DNA of 27,869 nucleotides, taken from a virus. Within the stretch, counting starts at the first letter, position 1; each line of letters begins with the position of its first letter. Made by a program: the position numbers and the translations under genes. Below are positions 11,242 to 21,352 of the stretch, one piece after another. Below the pieces are notes generated by a model. That model had not been told where the DNA came from, ran no database searches, and saw nothing but the letters and a program-made list of their open reading frames with translations. Location of the stretch: positions 1 to 27,869 of the IMG/VR virus record IMGVR_UViG_3300027801_000126. One strand, given 5' to 3'.

Positions 11242-13722
11242 ATGGGAATCCATAGAATACATCAATCCAATTTTAATAAAGGCGAGCTTGACCCTAATCT
11301 AATTTCAAGAACAGACATGACTTCATATGGTTCAGGTTTAAAAAAATCTAGAAATACTATACACACTAATCAAGGACCAGTAGAAAGAAGAGGTGGAACT
11401 TACTATAGAGGAGACTTAGGAGCTAGTACTAGACTAGAATCTTTTATATTTAGCGAAGATCAAGAATATATTTTTGCATTTCAAAACACAGTATTAAAAA
11501 TATACTCTACAGCGGGAGCGTTATTACAAACAATTACTTCTTGCTCTTGGTTATTAGCTGATTTATTTGAGTTAAATTGGACACAGCAAGGCGATACAAT
11601 GATTATTGTACATAAAGACCATGCTCCAACAATGATTACTAGAACAGGTGCATCATCATTTGTTAAAGCTGATTTTACTTTTGACTCAAGCATTAATGGA
11701 GAAATGCTATATCAACCTTATTTTAAGTTTGCTAGTGATACTATTACTCTAGATATTAATTCAGTAACAAAAGACGCTACAGGTGTTACATGTACAGCTT
11801 CTTCGGCTTATTTTACTGATGCCTATGTTGGTACAAGAATTAGATACATGGATGCAGAATTGCTTATTACGGGCTTTACAAGTACTACTGTGGTTACAGC
11901 TACATTAAAGTCTGTACCAATATTAGAATTAGATGAAGATCCGTTTGCAACTTCAGCTGGAAGTGCTGTTGTTGTAGTAACTCATGTAGCACATGGTTTT
12001 AGCACAGGAGCTTCTGTAACGATTGCTGGAGCAGAATCTATCAATGATGTTGATGGAGCGGGTATTGCTTATAGTAATCTTAATGGAGCTAGAACAATTA
12101 CAACAGTAGATGATAATCATTATTCATTTACAACAGGTAGTAGTGATGCAGCAACAGAATCAATAGATGGTGGCGGTGTTAGAGTAACTGTATCTGGACA
12201 CCCTCCTACTAGAAACTGGGACGAACAAGTGTTTTCTGCTGTAAACGGATATCCAAGAGCAGTAACTTTTCATGAAAATCGTTTATTTTTTGGAGGAGTA
12301 ACTTCTTTACCAGACGGAATACAATCTAGTAAGGTAGGTCAATTTTTTAACTTTGATGTTGGAACCGCAGCTGATACAGATTCGGTACAAATACAAATAG
12401 CTTCTAACGAAATCAATGAGATTAGACATTTAATTTCTGGAAAAGTTCTAGAAATATTAACCAATACATCTGAGTTTTATCTAAAACCTCAAGTCTCTAA
12501 ACCAATAACACCTATAGATGTACAGATTATTAGACAAACTACTATAGGCGCACAAGAAAAAGCAATGCCTAGAATATTTGATGGAGCAACTATATATGTT
12601 CAGACTAATGGAAAAACAGTTAGAGAGTATTTATACAGCTCATCTTTTGAGGAATTTACCTCTTTAGCTATAAGTTTAGAATCAAATCATTTAATAGGAA
12701 CTCCTACAGATACTGCTTATATTAATGCTATTCCAGATAGAACAGAACAATTCTACTTTGTAGTTAATACTGACGGAACAATGGCTGTTTATTCAGCACA
12801 AAGAGAACAAAAAATATTTGGATGGAATCTCTGGTCAACTGACGGAACTATTGAATCAGTGGCTTGTACTACAAATTTTATATATGTATCAATAAAAAGA
12901 GTTATAAATAGTGCAACTGTTTATTATTTGGAGCAGTTTGCTGCTACTTCTTTTGATATACCAACAGATATGACAGTGACCAAAACATTGTCTGGGAGCT
13001 ACCAGCCTCATGGTTCACCCCTAACCAACGGCACAACGAGTAGCTCCACCAATGTTATTGTCAATGGAATGACATCAGCTCCACAAGTAGGAGAAAAGTT
13101 TACTTTTGCTGGAAATGCTACTGTCTATACAGTTAACGCAGCTTCAGCTACCTCTAATTCAAATGAATATTCTATCACAGTTAACGCTGCAAAGAGTACA
13201 GCCAATGATGTTGCTCTTACTTTTACTTCTTCTAGAACATGGTCTGGATTAAATTCAGCTCCTGACATGAGATTAAAAACAGTTTACGGAACATCGGGTT
13301 CTGTAGAAGGGGGAAGCATTAATTATTATGGAGATGGTGTAGTAAATAGTAGTGGTGTTGTTGTTCTTGATAGTGCAACATCAGCTGTAGATATAGGTTT
13401 AAACTATGTTTTAGAAATAAATACTATGCCTGTAGACGGAGCTATAGCTAGATCTTTAGGAGCATCTCCTTTGACAAATGCACCAAGAAAAATATCTAAA
13501 GCTATACTGGAACTATCAAGTAGTTATAATATAAGGGTAAATGATACAGATGTTTTAATAGGTACTGTTTCAAACTTAGATACATCAGCAGCTTTAAATA
13601 GTTTTACAGGAAAAAAAGATGTGTTTTTTTTGGGATATGATAATGAGCCTTATTTAACTATAACTCAATCAGCTCCTCTACCTCTTAGAATATTAGGAAT
13701 AACATCGGAGATTTATTATTAA
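11242..13722 (+). CDS. Tail tube protein B (T7 gp12-like nozzle)
   Basis: An 826-aa protein, similar in length to T7 gp12 (794 aa), the hexameric nozzle of the short tail. It shows the family start (FNKGELDPNLISRTDMTSY, then NQGPVERRGGTYY), the mid motif YPRAVTFHENRLFFGG (about residues 333-348) and the later AQREQKIFGWNLWSTDG segment. An inserted beta-rich domain (HVAHGFSTGASVTIAGA onward, about 246-310) is common in nozzle proteins of marine phages. A stretch around 12990-13060 is visibly richer in G and C codons than the rest of the gene, which may mark a recombined segment. Confidence 0.88.
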   Translation: MGIHRIHQSNFNKGELDPNLISRTDMTSYGSGLKKSRNTIHTNQGPVERRGGTYYRGDLGASTRLESFIFSEDQEYIFAFQNTVLKIYSTAGALLQTITSCSWLLADLFELNWTQQGDTMIIVHKDHAPTMITRTGASSFVKADFTFDSSINGEMLYQPYFKFASDTITLDINSVTKDATGVTCTASSAYFTDAYVGTRIRYMDAELLITGFTSTTVVTATLKSVPILELDEDPFATSAGSAVVVVTHVAHGFSTGASVTIAGAESINDVDGAGIAYSNLNGARTITTVDDNHYSFTTGSSDAATESIDGGGVRVTVSGHPPTRNWDEQVFSAVNGYPRAVTFHENRLFFGGVTSLPDGIQSSKVGQFFNFDVGTAADTDSVQIQIASNEINEIRHLISGKVLEILTNTSEFYLKPQVSKPITPIDVQIIRQTTIGAQEKAMPRIFDGATIYVQTNGKTVREYLYSSSFEEFTSLAISLESNHLIGTPTDTAYINAIPDRTEQFYFVVNTDGTMAVYSAQREQKIFGWNLWSTDGTIESVACTTNFIYVSIKRVINSATVYYLEQFAATSFDIPTDMTVTKTLSGSYQPHGSPLTNGTTSSSTNVIVNGMTSAPQVGEKFTFAGNATVYTVNAASATSNSNEYSITVNAAKSTANDVALTFTSSRTWSGLNSAPDMRLKTVYGTSGSVEGGSINYYGDGVVNSSGVVVLDSATSAVDIGLNYVLEINTMPVDGAIARSLGASPLTNAPRKISKAILELSSSYNIRVNDTDVLIGTVSNLDTSAALNSFTGKKDVFFLGYDNEPYLTITQSAPLPLRILGITSEIYY

Positions 13723-14357
13723 TGTGTGATCCAGTAACTTTAGCAGTAGTAGCGGGGACAGGTGCAACATACGGCACGGCTGCTGTCGTAGGTGGTGCTG
13801 TAACAACTGGGATGATAGGTATAGGTTTAACTGTTGGTATGGGTGTAATGCAATATGCCTCAGCAAGACAAGCAAATAAAGCACAAAACAAAGCTTATGA
13901 TGCAACTGATACTAGATTAAAAACAGAAATGGAACAGAAGAATTTAAAAATGATATTAGATTCTAATCAAATTAACAAAGAATACCAGAAAGAAAGAGTA
14001 AAAATGTTGTCTACTTTTGCTGCAAGAGGCATCACATTAGGCGGTCAATCTATTAACGCAGCTTTTAAAACAATGGATGATGACGAAAGGGATGATTTAG
14101 CTTTAGCTGGTTTATCTAATTTAGAGTCTCAAACAGTTACTGCTGCAAATATTTCTGATAACGAAGCTGCAAAAGATGCTTCTAATCAAGCTTATAAAAC
14201 AGATAGAGCGTTAAGTTTGTTTCAAACAGGAAGACAATTAACAAGTTCTTTTAGTGAAATATCAGGTGCTAAACCAATTGATAAGTCAAAAGGAAGTAGT
14301 GTTACAAGCACCTATAATTCATACAAAGGACCAACAACAGGTTATAAAATAAATTAA
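13722..14357 (+). CDS. Internal virion protein, T7 gp14-like
   Basis: A 211-aa protein, near T7 gp14 (196 aa). The N-terminus MCDPVTLAVVAGTGATYG is followed by a Gly/Ala/Val-rich hydrophobic stretch to about residue 45 and then a polar, helical Ala/Gln/Lys-rich body with a Gly-poor C-terminus. In T7, gp14 inserts into the outer membrane during ejection as part of the trans-envelope channel; the same role is inferred here. Its start overlaps the previous stop as TAATG. It precedes the two long internal-core genes in the same order as in T7. Confidence 0.8.
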   Translation: MCDPVTLAVVAGTGATYGTAAVVGGAVTTGMIGIGLTVGMGVMQYASARQANKAQNKAYDATDTRLKTEMEQKNLKMILDSNQINKEYQKERVKMLSTFAARGITLGGQSINAAFKTMDDDERDDLALAGLSNLESQTVTAANISDNEAAKDASNQAYKTDRALSLFQTGRQLTSSFSEISGAKPIDKSKGSSVTSTYNSYKGPTTGYKIN

Positions 14358-16627
14358 TGGCTAAGTTAGTAGATTACAGACCACAGATAGGAATAAATAG
14401 AGGTAGAGGTTTATACCAAGCTGCCGCTATAAAAACAAATACAGCCAATAAGTTTTCACAAGCTCAAGAATATTTTGCCGATGAAACTTTAAAAGCTTTA
14501 AAAGAAGAAGGTGAAAAAAGAGGTACTGAAGAAGGAATAGCTTTTCAATTTGCAGATAAAGAAGTCATGGTTACAGATGAAAATGGGGAAAAAGAATTTA
14601 TAAACATTCCTCTTCAACCTGAAATACCTGATTATTTAGGCGCTACTGCAAGAAAAAGTTTTGAAGCCACTACAAACAAAAGACTTCTTTTAAAGAACCA
14701 AAGTCTTGTTGAAAGTATTATTGGCAAAGAATACCTTGAGGCAAAAGAAAAAGACCTTTCTCCTTCGGTTGTAGAAAATACCATAAACTCTTTAAAGGAA
14801 ACCTATGTAGAAACTTTAGGTCCAAAATTTGGCGAGTTAATGAAAGATCATTGGGACAGCACAGTAAAACAAAAAGGGCTGGGTTATCTGGGTACTTATG
14901 GAGAGAGAAGAAAAAAAGAATCTAAAGCTGTTTTAGACAATGAGACAATAAATATTTCAAATGACATTAAAGATGCGGCAACAAAAGGTTTAGACTATTC
15001 TAGTGATTTTATAAGAGAACACGCAGATGAACTTTATAGCAATGGTGTAATGACAAAAGTTGAAGCAGATTTATTTTATAATAAAACAAATGGAAACAAA
15101 AATGCTTTGCTTGGTATTACAAAAACACTTTCTAAATTTATTGGAGTAACCAATGATGAGATAAATGGCAAAGATTTAACAACTAGTAATGAGTTAAACG
15201 TTAATAGAAAAAGAGTTCTTAGTATGGTAAACATGGACGGAATCCGTCCAAAGTCAGTTATATTGTCTTCTGGTGGAGAAAAGTTTGTTTTAACTCAAAA
15301 AATGGTAGATGAGTTTTCAGACAATGATTTAAGTAATTTTGAAACAACTAATGATTTTCTTAAAAAGACTGTTGAAATTACAAGTGAATTATCTAAAGCT
15401 TTTCAACTTGAAGTAAGTGCAAACAAACAATTTGAAAGGAATATTTCTAATCATAATAACGGTGTAGGGCTAGAATATACTATTAAAAAGAAAGATTTTC
15501 AAGACTGGATGGACAGTGAAAAAGGAAGAAGTAAAATTACACACCAGCTTAATTTAAGCTTAAACAAAGGTGAGATGCCTTACACTTCAGATACTGTCTA
15601 TAGCAATATAGATGCTATTAAAAAGATTGTTAGAAGACATGGAGTTATACCAGCTTCACTAGTAGAAACATATCAAAACAAAATAAGAAGTTTAGATCCA
15701 AAAAATTTTACTGAAGAGGATTATGAGCTTTTAAATATTCTTCATAGCTCAGGTTCTTCTCAGGGTAATTTTGATTATCAGGTTGATTGGGGGTTTAGTG
15801 CTAAAGTTAAAAAATTAATGGACGAAATTAATCTTACAAGATTGGGCGACCCAGATGCAAGTCTTACTGAAGTACTTTCAAATGTTCAAGTTAACAGAGA
15901 CACAAACGTAAGAGAGAAATCAAGAGATGTTTATGAAAGTTTTTATGACACATCTAGTTGGAAAGATGCTGGGGCTTTTTCTGAATCAGTCCACCAGAGA
16001 CTAATGACTGAACTTGCAAACGATCCTAAGTTTGGAGACAAATTAACATTGGGAACTTATTTTATCTCTAGTTTAAAATCAAAAGTTTTTAATGAAATAG
16101 AAACTTCATCAATACAAACTCTTAACGAAACACAGATAAATTATCATATTAAAAATGTTCTTGCTTCAAGTGGTATAAAATATAAATTTGGGAGAAGTAA
16201 CGCTGTAGTAGGAATTTCTCAAACGATAAGAAAAGATGAGGACTATACAACAGAGTCGTTTGTAGCTTTACCATCCGAACAAATCTATAGCATGGAAGGT
16301 GAGTCTACAAAAAACGCTCAAACAAATATACAGAATATGCTTATTGATAGACCTATGAATGAAGCTAGCAGAAAACTTTTTAATAAAACTAGTGAAAGAG
16401 TATTTTCAGATAAGTTAGGATTAATCCCAACAGATTACAATGTGTTACGAGATCATAATTTTGCTCGTAATTTAGACAAAGCTTTTAAAAACGAAGAATT
16501 TGATAGACCCGTATACTATGTAGCTGGATGGAATGAAAATAAAAGTCGTTGGGAAATGCTGGTAGACGAAGACGGTAATTTTTACATCACAGAACAAGAT
16601 ACTTTTAGAAAAAAATTAGAGGAGTAA
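14357..16627 (+). CDS. Internal virion protein, T7 gp15-like
   Basis: A 756-aa protein, nearly the length of T7 gp15 (747 aa). It is hydrophilic and predicted largely helical, with no signal peptide or transmembrane segment, as expected for the middle core protein that spans the periplasm on ejection. No catalytic motif is visible. Identity is based on length, composition and position between the gp14-like and gp16-like genes rather than on clear sequence motifs. The start overlaps the previous stop (TAATG) and has no Shine-Dalgarno sequence, so translation is probably coupled. Confidence 0.72.
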   Translation: MAKLVDYRPQIGINRGRGLYQAAAIKTNTANKFSQAQEYFADETLKALKEEGEKRGTEEGIAFQFADKEVMVTDENGEKEFINIPLQPEIPDYLGATARKSFEATTNKRLLLKNQSLVESIIGKEYLEAKEKDLSPSVVENTINSLKETYVETLGPKFGELMKDHWDSTVKQKGLGYLGTYGERRKKESKAVLDNETINISNDIKDAATKGLDYSSDFIREHADELYSNGVMTKVEADLFYNKTNGNKNALLGITKTLSKFIGVTNDEINGKDLTTSNELNVNRKRVLSMVNMDGIRPKSVILSSGGEKFVLTQKMVDEFSDNDLSNFETTNDFLKKTVEITSELSKAFQLEVSANKQFERNISNHNNGVGLEYTIKKKDFQDWMDSEKGRSKITHQLNLSLNKGEMPYTSDTVYSNIDAIKKIVRRHGVIPASLVETYQNKIRSLDPKNFTEEDYELLNILHSSGSSQGNFDYQVDWGFSAKVKKLMDEINLTRLGDPDASLTEVLSNVQVNRDTNVREKSRDVYESFYDTSSWKDAGAFSESVHQRLMTELANDPKFGDKLTLGTYFISSLKSKVFNEIETSSIQTLNETQINYHIKNVLASSGIKYKFGRSNAVVGISQTIRKDEDYTTESFVALPSEQIYSMEGESTKNAQTNIQNMLIDRPMNEASRKLFNKTSERVFSDKLGLIPTDYNVLRDHNFARNLDKAFKNEEFDRPVYYVAGWNENKSRWEMLVDEDGNFYITEQDTFRKKLEE

Positions 16628-16629
16628 TC

Positions 16630-19600
16630 ATGGCTGAAAAGAAAATTTCTCCAACAACAGGTCAACCAAGATTCGATGACGTTGGTTATCTAGAGTCAGT
16701 TTTTGGAGGCAATGTAGATTACTCTAAAGCCCTTATTGACCAAGCAAGAAAAGAAGGAAGAACTATCCAAGAAGCTAAAGAGTTAGGTTATCCTACTCCT
16801 GAGTATATAGTTCAAACCGAAGAAGAAATGACTACTATTCTCCAACAAAGATATGATAGTGCTGTTTCAAACTTACCTCCAAGAAAAGAAAATTTATACC
16901 CACAAGATGAAAGCAAGGTAGAGTTTGGTGAAGCTTATGAAGCAAATTGGATGCTTGGTTATGGAGGTCAATCTATACAACATGTAGGTTTAATGAGTGA
17001 AATAGGGTTTGTAAATAAAAAAGCTCAGTACGATGACAAAGGAAATCTTTACGATGTTTTTTCAGACCCAGCTTTTTCTTCAATTATATCAAAAGGTTAT
17101 GGTCCTAAGTTTATAGAAGAGAGAGTTGTGAATAGAGAGTACGCTTTTTACTTAGCAGAACAAATGTACAGAAATGCAAACTACTATGACAAAGCTGCAA
17201 GAGGAGGAATAGCTCCAATGTTGTTAGCGGGGTTAACAGACTTAGTAAACTTTGCTGGATTTGGATTAGTTAAAGGTCCGGGAATGTATATAATGTCTTT
17301 TTTAGATAAAGGTTTTAAAGGAGGAATTGTTAAAAACATGCCTTGGCATGTTCCTATTGTTGGAGCAACTGCTGGGAAAACTTTTGAAAAATTTATTACT
17401 TCTGGGGCTTCAGTTGCAGTAACAACGGCAGCGTTAGAACCTCTCCGATGGAAGCTAGATCCTTTTGGTACTCCATTACAAAGCCCAGCAATTATAGTTG
17501 GCTCTTTTATATTGGGAGGAGCAGTTCATGCAGTTGCTATTCCTTCAATACAAAATTTTTCAAAAGTTGCATTTGGTCGTAAATACAGAGAAAAACATTT
17601 TGACCCACACGGAGGAGAAGAACAATTAAAACAAAAATATATCAATGACCAGATTAATAAACATCTTGATGGTGAAGACTGGGATTCATTTCAATATAGA
17701 ATTGGAGATGATTATGTGGGAATTGCAACAACAGAATATAAACCAACAAATACTTTTATCCATAAAGATGGAGGCATACTTATAACTAAGCCTGCCCCAG
17801 ATAAAATGATTCAACAAAATCCTGATTGGGAATATATGCCTATAGAAATAGTAGAGGTTAAATCAAAAGGAACACAGCCAGCTATTGAAATAATTTACGA
17901 TAAAGTTACTGTAGATGTTTTTTATAATAAAGGTTGGTGGAAAGATATGGTTCCTGAGTCAATGCATAAAATGATAAATAGTGCAGATGATTTAGGTAAA
18001 TGGTTTTTAAAAAAAGAATATTATAGGTCAATTAAGTTTCCTAAAAAAACAAATGAAACGGCTTTGCAACATAAAGAAAGAATAGATGACTTAGCATCTA
18101 GAGATTTAATGGCAAGACAAATAGATGACCGCACAACTGATTATGGAAGGATTCCTTTGCTTAGTAATATTGTCAAAGCATTGAATGCTTATGGTGATTT
18201 AGAGATAGGTACTAGAGCATTTAATAACAATATAATTGTTCAAAATAAAATTGGCAGTTCTTTTTCTAGGCTTTCTCATGACAATGCTCTTGCTAGCCAT
18301 ACTCAGATTTCTGGAGAAATACAATCTGCTCATATGATGACTCGTACAGTTTTCCAACCACTTGCAAATAGATTTACAGAAGACATTATGAATGATTATA
18401 ATCAATATTATCTTGGATTATATAACCAAGACTTTACATATAGATTTCCGGGTGCACGTTTTAATACACAAAAACAATTGAATGAACTTGACCAAACGGT
18501 TGTAAGAACTAAAGATGCTGTTGCACAAGCTATACGTACTAGTAAAAAATATTTAATTGATGATAAAGCTAATTTAGTACCTGAAGTTCCAAGAGACCAA
18601 AAATTACGTAAAAAAGAATTTGAAGAAAGAATCGCAAAACTTTCTATGACGGAAGAACACTTTAGCCAGATAACAGATCAAGGAGTAATTAACGCTGTCA
18701 ATAGAACAAGAAAATACTGGGAGCCATATAAAGCAGACATAGATAGATTAAAAATGTTAGAAACTCCTGAGACAAGATTTGATATACAAGAAAAGTTTAA
18801 TAAATCAATAGAATATAAAATTAAAATAATTGATGACCACAATAAAGGTATTAAAAAATTAAGTAAAGCTGGAGAAGATTTTATAAAAACAGCTAGAAAT
18901 CAACAAATTTCTGAAAGAAACTCTATGGGTTTAAAAGAGCCTATTAATGTTAAAGAGGAAAATAGGTTAATAGCAGAAAATCCTAAACCAAAATATGAGC
19001 TAGACAAAGAATGGTATCCAAGACAATATTTAGTAGACAACATTATTAACCATAATCTTACTTATGAAACCAGAGTATTATATCCATATTTTATGGCTGA
19101 AAGATTAGGTATAGATGCTATGAATCAAAATGGCACTCAAATGAAATGGTTTGAGCTTACACCTTTAATAACACAAAAACTAAATTCTCTACCAAACAAA
19201 GACGCTATTATTGCAAAAGTATTAAAAAACGTAAGAGCAACAAGTACTAGAATTATAGATGTAAATTCAATTCACTCTGACATAGAAGGAGGATTTATTG
19301 GCTATCAAAAAGAGTTTATGGATAAATCTAATAAAAATAAAATAAGTTCTTTAATTGGTAGACGGATAAGAATAGCAAGTAATAATATGGTAGACATATC
19401 TATTATAGGTAAAGAAGGAAAAACAGTAGATTTTATAAGCACAGCGTTAACTTCCAATATAACCCAATATCAAAAATCTGTTGGAGTAGCTATAAGCATG
19501 GTTAATTATTTTGGAGATAAAAATGGAAGATTGGAACTGCATAGAATGCAAGATTTAATTATATCTGAAATGATAAAGGCTCCTAAAATTACATCTAAAA

Positions 19601-21327
19601 TGGTAAACGAAGCTAACAAAGTTTTATCTGCATGGGAAAATGCTGTTAATAAACAATATCAAACTCACCAACCTTTAGACCCTAGAGCGGTTTCTACTAA
19701 ACTTGCTAACATAGGGAAAGGTATTCTTACGCCAGCAAAACTGTCTATGGTGGTAGGAACTTCTCTTGTAGATTATGCTCAGCATGGTTTAGTTTCAGGA
19801 TTTGCTCAACATTTTAAATCTATTAACGCTGGGAAACAACTTAAACTACTTTTATCGCCAGAAGAAAAAATTATTATGAAAAAAGATAGTCAGTATTTAA
19901 TAGGTATTCTTGAAGATTTTGCTAATCTTGGTCAGTTCAATAGATATGTTGTAAATGATCCAATACCAATTGGGATTAAAACTAGACTAGAAGAGCCAAG
20001 CGGTAATCTTATTAAAGATGCGGGAAGGTCTTTGCTTGGCAAAGGAGAGTCTCTTCTTGCTAAGACGGAAAAAGGTTTGGAGTCGTTTAATACTTTTTTC
20101 TTTCAATCAGTATTTTTATCACAGTTCACTAGGATGCACAAAGAAATAGCCAGAAAACATCACACTCATACTATTTTAGACTACCTTGTTAAAGTAGGTA
20201 AAAATAAATTTACCGGAAGAGACGACCCTAAATACATAAATAGATTTTTAAGAGAATTTGGTTTTAGTAAAGGAGATATTGAAGTGGCAATGAGATTGTA
20301 TGATGCTGGTCTTTTTGGTCAAAGAATTGTTAAGGAAAAATCTTTTACTTTATCTTTAAGTAAATCATATAACAAAGATACATTTGCATATCATCCTAAA
20401 TTACATAAATGGGGTTTAAGTAATATTCCCGGAGCTGATTCTTTTGCTTTAAAAATAAGAATGGCAATTGCTAATGCGGTAGATAAAACTATTTTAACAC
20501 CAAACGCTAATGTTGATTACAATTTTACTGGAGGAGCTGTTAACCTTTATAGTAAAAAAGGAATGGAAATTGCAACTAGCCCTTTCTTTAAGCCCGGATT
20601 AACAACTGTGGCAACAGGTCTTGGATTTGTTGCGGGAGGTCCTGTTGGAGCAATAGCCGCTGGAGCAATAGCTGCATCAACAAAAGTTAAAAAACAAAAT
20701 CACCATGTTTCTGTAGCAAATGTTTTTAACAAAATATACTGGATGTTTTTGAGTTGGACTAAAACAGCTACAAGAACTAGATTAAGCAATGCTGTTGCTG
20801 GACACGAAGGCTCATATGTAGCGGGGAGTTTTGCAATAGCTTTATTAGGTTTATTAGGGTTGTGGATAAAAAATCCTGACGTAGTAGAAAAAATGTTTGA
20901 AGAGGGGGATTACGCAGAAATATCAATACAGTCTTATTTATCTGGAGGAGGAGGGGCTGGTGTTGCGGATATTGCTGCAGCAATGGATGTTGCAACAGAT
21001 TACAATTATGGACTAAGAAGTACATTTGGAATGCCTAATCCTTACGATGGAGGTTTTAATGATGGTCTGAATTATTCTAGAAACTTTGGAGCTTTAACCT
21101 CAACTTTAATTGAAGGGTGGAATGTTTATCAAAATGGAACAGACGATCAACAAGCAGACTGGATAGCTAAAAGTATAATTCCTTATAATAATTTAAGGAC
21201 TCCGGGAGTTCCCCCTTGGTTTCCATCACAAGCAATAGGAAAAAATGTTTATCAACCAGCAGACAAAGGCGGTAGTGCTGTTGGTGAATTTGTAAGAGAT
21301 AAAATACTTATGCCAATTGTAGATTAA
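16630..21327 (+). CDS. Large internal virion protein, T7 gp16-like
   Basis: A 1565-aa protein, longer than T7 gp16 (1318 aa), with GAGGAG upstream of ATG 16630. It is the largest gene and fills the gp16 position before the tail fibre. Hydrophobic stretches occur at about 197-225 and 287-305 and near the C-terminus (about 1323-1350 and 1397-1413), suited to membrane interaction during ejection. The long middle part is helical and charged. The N-terminus shows no lytic transglycosylase signature (no E-S-x-x-n ... G-l-m-q pattern), unlike T7 gp16. Murein opening may therefore be done by another protein or be absent. Confidence 0.78.
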   Translation: MAEKKISPTTGQPRFDDVGYLESVFGGNVDYSKALIDQARKEGRTIQEAKELGYPTPEYIVQTEEEMTTILQQRYDSAVSNLPPRKENLYPQDESKVEFGEAYEANWMLGYGGQSIQHVGLMSEIGFVNKKAQYDDKGNLYDVFSDPAFSSIISKGYGPKFIEERVVNREYAFYLAEQMYRNANYYDKAARGGIAPMLLAGLTDLVNFAGFGLVKGPGMYIMSFLDKGFKGGIVKNMPWHVPIVGATAGKTFEKFITSGASVAVTTAALEPLRWKLDPFGTPLQSPAIIVGSFILGGAVHAVAIPSIQNFSKVAFGRKYREKHFDPHGGEEQLKQKYINDQINKHLDGEDWDSFQYRIGDDYVGIATTEYKPTNTFIHKDGGILITKPAPDKMIQQNPDWEYMPIEIVEVKSKGTQPAIEIIYDKVTVDVFYNKGWWKDMVPESMHKMINSADDLGKWFLKKEYYRSIKFPKKTNETALQHKERIDDLASRDLMARQIDDRTTDYGRIPLLSNIVKALNAYGDLEIGTRAFNNNIIVQNKIGSSFSRLSHDNALASHTQISGEIQSAHMMTRTVFQPLANRFTEDIMNDYNQYYLGLYNQDFTYRFPGARFNTQKQLNELDQTVVRTKDAVAQAIRTSKKYLIDDKANLVPEVPRDQKLRKKEFEERIAKLSMTEEHFSQITDQGVINAVNRTRKYWEPYKADIDRLKMLETPETRFDIQEKFNKSIEYKIKIIDDHNKGIKKLSKAGEDFIKTARNQQISERNSMGLKEPINVKEENRLIAENPKPKYELDKEWYPRQYLVDNIINHNLTYETRVLYPYFMAERLGIDAMNQNGTQMKWFELTPLITQKLNSLPNKDAIIAKVLKNVRATSTRIIDVNSIHSDIEGGFIGYQKEFMDKSNKNKISSLIGRRIRIASNNMVDISIIGKEGKTVDFISTALTSNITQYQKSVGVAISMVNYFGDKNGRLELHRMQDLIISEMIKAPKITSKMVNEANKVLSAWENAVNKQYQTHQPLDPRAVSTKLANIGKGILTPAKLSMVVGTSLVDYAQHGLVSGFAQHFKSINAGKQLKLLLSPEEKIIMKKDSQYLIGILEDFANLGQFNRYVVNDPIPIGIKTRLEEPSGNLIKDAGRSLLGKGESLLAKTEKGLESFNTFFFQSVFLSQFTRMHKEIARKHHTHTILDYLVKVGKNKFTGRDDPKYINRFLREFGFSKGDIEVAMRLYDAGLFGQRIVKEKSFTLSLSKSYNKDTFAYHPKLHKWGLSNIPGADSFALKIRMAIANAVDKTILTPNANVDYNFTGGAVNLYSKKGMEIATSPFFKPGLTTVATGLGFVAGGPVGAIAAGAIAASTKVKKQNHHVSVANVFNKIYWMFLSWTKTATRTRLSNAVAGHEGSYVAGSFAIALLGLLGLWIKNPDVVEKMFEEGDYAEISIQSYLSGGGGAGVADIAAAMDVATDYNYGLRSTFGMPNPYDGGFNDGLNYSRNFGALTSTLIEGWNVYQNGTDDQQADWIAKSIIPYNNLRTPGVPPWFPSQAIGKNVYQPADKGGSAVGEFVRDKILMPIVD

Positions 21328-21352
21328 CTATGAGTATAGTAGAGTTTAAGAT

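Noticed and set aside
13685-13905. Two minus-strand frames over the gp14-like start
   Set aside because: They mirror the Gly/Ala/Val-rich coding region and overlap a well-supported gene and its start junction.
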